Assembly: GCF_000152785.1 (NCBI RefSeq) | Contig: NZ_CH672414.1 | Location: 1,986,639-2,050,638, forward strand | Reading direction: 5' to 3' | Length of the DNA stretch: 64,000 nucleotides | From: Yoonia vestfoldensis SKA53 | Lineage (GTDB): Bacteria; Pseudomonadota; Alphaproteobacteria; Rhodobacterales; Rhodobacteraceae | Shown here: piece after piece, positions 62,375-64,000 of the stretch | How positions within the stretch are numbered: the stretch's first letter is position 1 | Layout: the number at the start of each line of letters is the position of its first letter | Program-made: the position numbers and the translations under genes | The notes under the pieces: generated by a model | What the model was told of the DNA's origin: nothing | Databases searched by the model: none | Seen by the model: only the letters and a program-made list of their open reading frames with translations

Positions 62375-63700
62375 TCAGGGAAACAGAACGCTGGGCAGCC
62401 ATAACGCGATCTGTGGAAACGCCATCACAAGCCCCAGCCCGATGATCATCACGCCCACAAAGGGAATGATGGAGCGGTAAATCTCGGTCAAGGTAACCTC
62501 GTTAGGGGCCATGGCGCGCATCAGAAACAAATTATAGCCAAAGGGTGGCGTCATATAGGCAATCTGGCAGGTGATCGTGTACAGCACGCCGTACCAAATC
62601 AGGTTGAACTCCAGCATCTGCACGATCGGCACATAAAGTGGCGCGACAATCACCAGCATCGCGGTATCGTCGAGGAACATTCCCATCAGCAAGAACGACA
62701 CTTGCATCAGGATCAGGATTTCCCAACGGCCAAGCCCCAGATTATCCATGAACAATTGCCGGACAAAATCCACCGCGCGCAGCCCGTCAAAGACAGCGCC
62801 AAAGGCCAGCGCGGCAAGGATGATCCACAAAAACATGCACGAAATCGCCAGCGTTTTCTTTGTGCAAGTTTCCAGTATCGCCCAAGTCATGCGTCCCTTG
62901 GCAACGCTGACGGCTAAGGCTGAAATCGCGCCGACGACAGCGCTTTCAACCAGACGTGTATAACCCAGCACAAACGGCACCATCATCACCGCGAAAATGG
63001 CCAACGGCATCAGCCCCGACAACAGCAGCATGTATTTTTCACGCGTGGTGACCTGCGCCAATTCCTCAGGGTCAATTGCTGGGCCAAGGGCCGGGTTCAT
63101 CCGGCAACGCAGCCAGATATAGAGGATGAACAAAACCGCCAGCATCAGCCCCGGCACCAGTCCCGCCGCCCAAAGATGCGTCACCGGCTGGCGTGCGATC
63201 ATCGCATAAAGCACCAGAACCACTGATGGTGGCACCAGAATCCCAAGGCTCGACCCCGCCTGAATGACGCCCGTCACCATCAATTTATCGTAATTCCGCT
63301 TGAGCAATTCGGGCAGCGCGATCGTGGCGCCAATCGCCATGCCTGCCACGCTAAGCCCGTTCATCGCGGAAATCAGCACCATCAGCAGGATCGTCCCGAT
63401 GGCAAGCCCCCCCGGCACAGGGCCGAACCAGACATGGAACATCCGGTAAAGATCATCAGCCAATTTGCTTTCGGACAACACGTAGCCCATGAAAATGAAC
63501 ATCGGCAGGGTCATCAGCGGGAACCAGTTCATCAGCTTGATGGTCTGTGCAAAGGCCAGATCATGCCCGCCACGATCACCCCAAAGCCACACCGCCGCAA
63601 CGACAGCAACAAAGCCGATGACACCGAACATCCGCTGCCCCGTCAGCATCACGGCCAGCATCGACCCGAACATCAATGCGGCGATCATTTCATAGGGCAT
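62375..63700 (-). CDS. TRAP transporter large permease (DctM family)
   Basis: A 441-residue inner-membrane protein with about 12 hydrophobic helices. Family motifs are AIGATIALPELLKRNYDK, GSSLGILVPPSVVLVLYAM and PPFGYNLFLMRAMAPNEV. It carries the Na-driven transport step for a substrate captured by DctP. The ATG at 63700 is preferred to a GTG three codons earlier, which would leave the ribosome site too close. It overlaps the dctQ stop by 11 bp. Confidence 0.95.
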   Translation of the reverse strand: MPYEMIAALMFGSMLAVMLTGQRMFGVIGFVAVVAAVWLWGDRGGHDLAFAQTIKLMNWFPLMTLPMFIFMGYVLSESKLADDLYRMFHVWFGPVPGGLAIGTILLMVLISAMNGLSVAGMAIGATIALPELLKRNYDKLMVTGVIQAGSSLGILVPPSVVLVLYAMIARQPVTHLWAAGLVPGLMLAVLFILYIWLRCRMNPALGPAIDPEELAQVTTREKYMLLLSGLMPLAIFAVMMVPFVLGYTRLVESAVVGAISALAVSVAKGRMTWAILETCTKKTLAISCMFLWIILAALAFGAVFDGLRAVDFVRQLFMDNLGLGRWEILILMQVSFLLMGMFLDDTAMLVIVAPLYVPIVQMLEFNLIWYGVLYTITCQIAYMTPPFGYNLFLMRAMAPNEVTLTEIYRSIIPFVGVMIIGLGLVMAFPQIALWLPSVLFP

Positions 63701-64000
63701 TGGTGTCACGCTCCGCGATTTTGATGCCCCGCACGGTCGCGATGTCCCGGATCAAAAAGGCGCTGCATTGCAGGATCATCAGCAAGATACCGATACACAT
63801 GATGATCTTGATTGGCGCCATATAAGGCTGCCACAACCCACGCCGCCTTTCGCCATATTCCAGCGCAAATTGCGTGCTTTCGATTCCGCCCCAAAGCAGA
63901 ACACCCAGATAGACGATCAAGGTGAAAATCGTGATACAATCTACCGCCGCCTTGGTCTTGTCCGACCAACGGTCATACAAGAGGTCCATCCGCACAGCCG
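63690..64000 (-). CDS. TRAP transporter small permease (DctQ family), truncated by window end
   Basis: The frame ending at 63690 is open to the last base. The visible C-terminal part (about 103 residues) has hydrophobic segments VDCITIFTLIVYLGVLLWGG and IIMCIGILLMILQCSAF, as in DctQ. DctQ proteins are about 160-200 residues, so the true start is beyond the window. It partners DctM, whose start it overlaps by 11 bp. Confidence 0.85.
   Translation of the reverse strand, partial: AVRMDLLYDRWSDKTKAAVDCITIFTLIVYLGVLLWGGIESTQFALEYGERRRGLWQPYMAPIKIIMCIGILLMILQCSAFLIRDIATVRGIKIAERDTNAL

Noticed and set aside
1..64000. tRNA or rRNA genes, CRISPR arrays, transposases, phage or plasmid functions
   Set aside because: I looked for T-arm-like sequences, regularly spaced repeats and transposase or integrase motifs and saw none that hold up by eye; a covariance or repeat search could still find a missed tRNA.

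Overview
The window is GC-rich, gene-dense bacterial chromosome, almost certainly from an alphaproteobacterium of the Rhodobacteraceae (marine Roseobacter-type). Supporting signs are the aerobic cobalamin genes (cobN, cobO, cobW), stand-alone rpmI-rplT with a separate pheS, two DAO-GcvT dehydrogenases, a TRAP transporter, DUF1636 and DUF1244 proteins, and a dispersed intergenic repeat whose core resembles CATCTTCCGAGCCAAAATAT. I saw no tRNA, rRNA, insertion sequence, prophage or CRISPR array. The genus cannot be fixed from this sequence alone.

Layout. 1-4957: end of a glutathionyl-hydroquinone reductase, a degenerate receiver protein, then DUF1636-cobC-cobD (cobalamin lower-loop genes, ATGA overlaps) and a lytic transglycosylase. 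5002-8457: smc on the minus strand. 8657-15794: a cobalamin riboswitch followed by hupE/ureJ-cobW-GNAT-cobN-cobO, with a 53-residue gene antisense inside the run. 15865-27399: mixed housekeeping and stress genes (YrbL-like, ASCH, pheT, methyltransferase, YtoQ, mscL, ald with a divergent Lrp-type regulator, a BciB-like flavin/Fe-S reductase, asd, a DUF4139 protein). 27421-34157 (minus): a probable glycine-betaine catabolic operon made of an XRE-cupin regulator, a GFA protein, a DMGDH-like enzyme, a homocysteine methyltransferase and a SarDH-like enzyme; the methyltransferase carries an apparent single-base frameshift that removes its zinc-binding Cys-Cys motif. 34290-40448: fRMsr, thiolase, a GGT-family enzyme, a membrane protein, an FMN reductase and a ThDP enzyme. 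40465-46236: a poly-G element, pheS, rplT, rpmI, pyk, an N-formylglutamate amidohydrolase, a DUF1244 protein and dapE. 46305-53298: rnr, rppH, an L,D-transpeptidase, ribA, an orphan OmpR-type regulator, a rhodanese and a Cys/Met-metabolism PLP enzyme. 53340-57211: serB divergent from serC-serA, with a structured leader before serC. 57293-64000 (minus): TRAP DctQ-DctM-DctP, a glutamine-synthetase-like ligase, an aldehyde dehydrogenase and an iron-dependent alcohol dehydrogenase, cut off by the window end.

How they work together. The cobalamin genes cover cobalt handling (HupE), cobalt chelation (CobN, with CobW as likely metallochaperone), corrin adenosylation (CobO) and aminopropanol attachment (CobC/CobD). 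The betaine operon would strip methyl groups from betaine via dimethylglycine and sarcosine to glycine, feeding one-carbon units to folate, if its first enzyme works. The terminal cluster looks like import plus gamma-glutamylation and two-step oxidation of an amino alcohol or amine. Serine (serA, serB, serC) and lysine/threonine (asd, dapE) biosynthesis genes are also present.

Most notable findings: the frameshifted betaine methyltransferase, a copy of the dispersed repeat inserted in frame in cobN, the TRAP/GS-like/ALDH/Fe-ADH cluster, a small antisense gene inside the cobalamin run, a start-codon hairpin on a possibly leaderless gene, and a 25-G tract.
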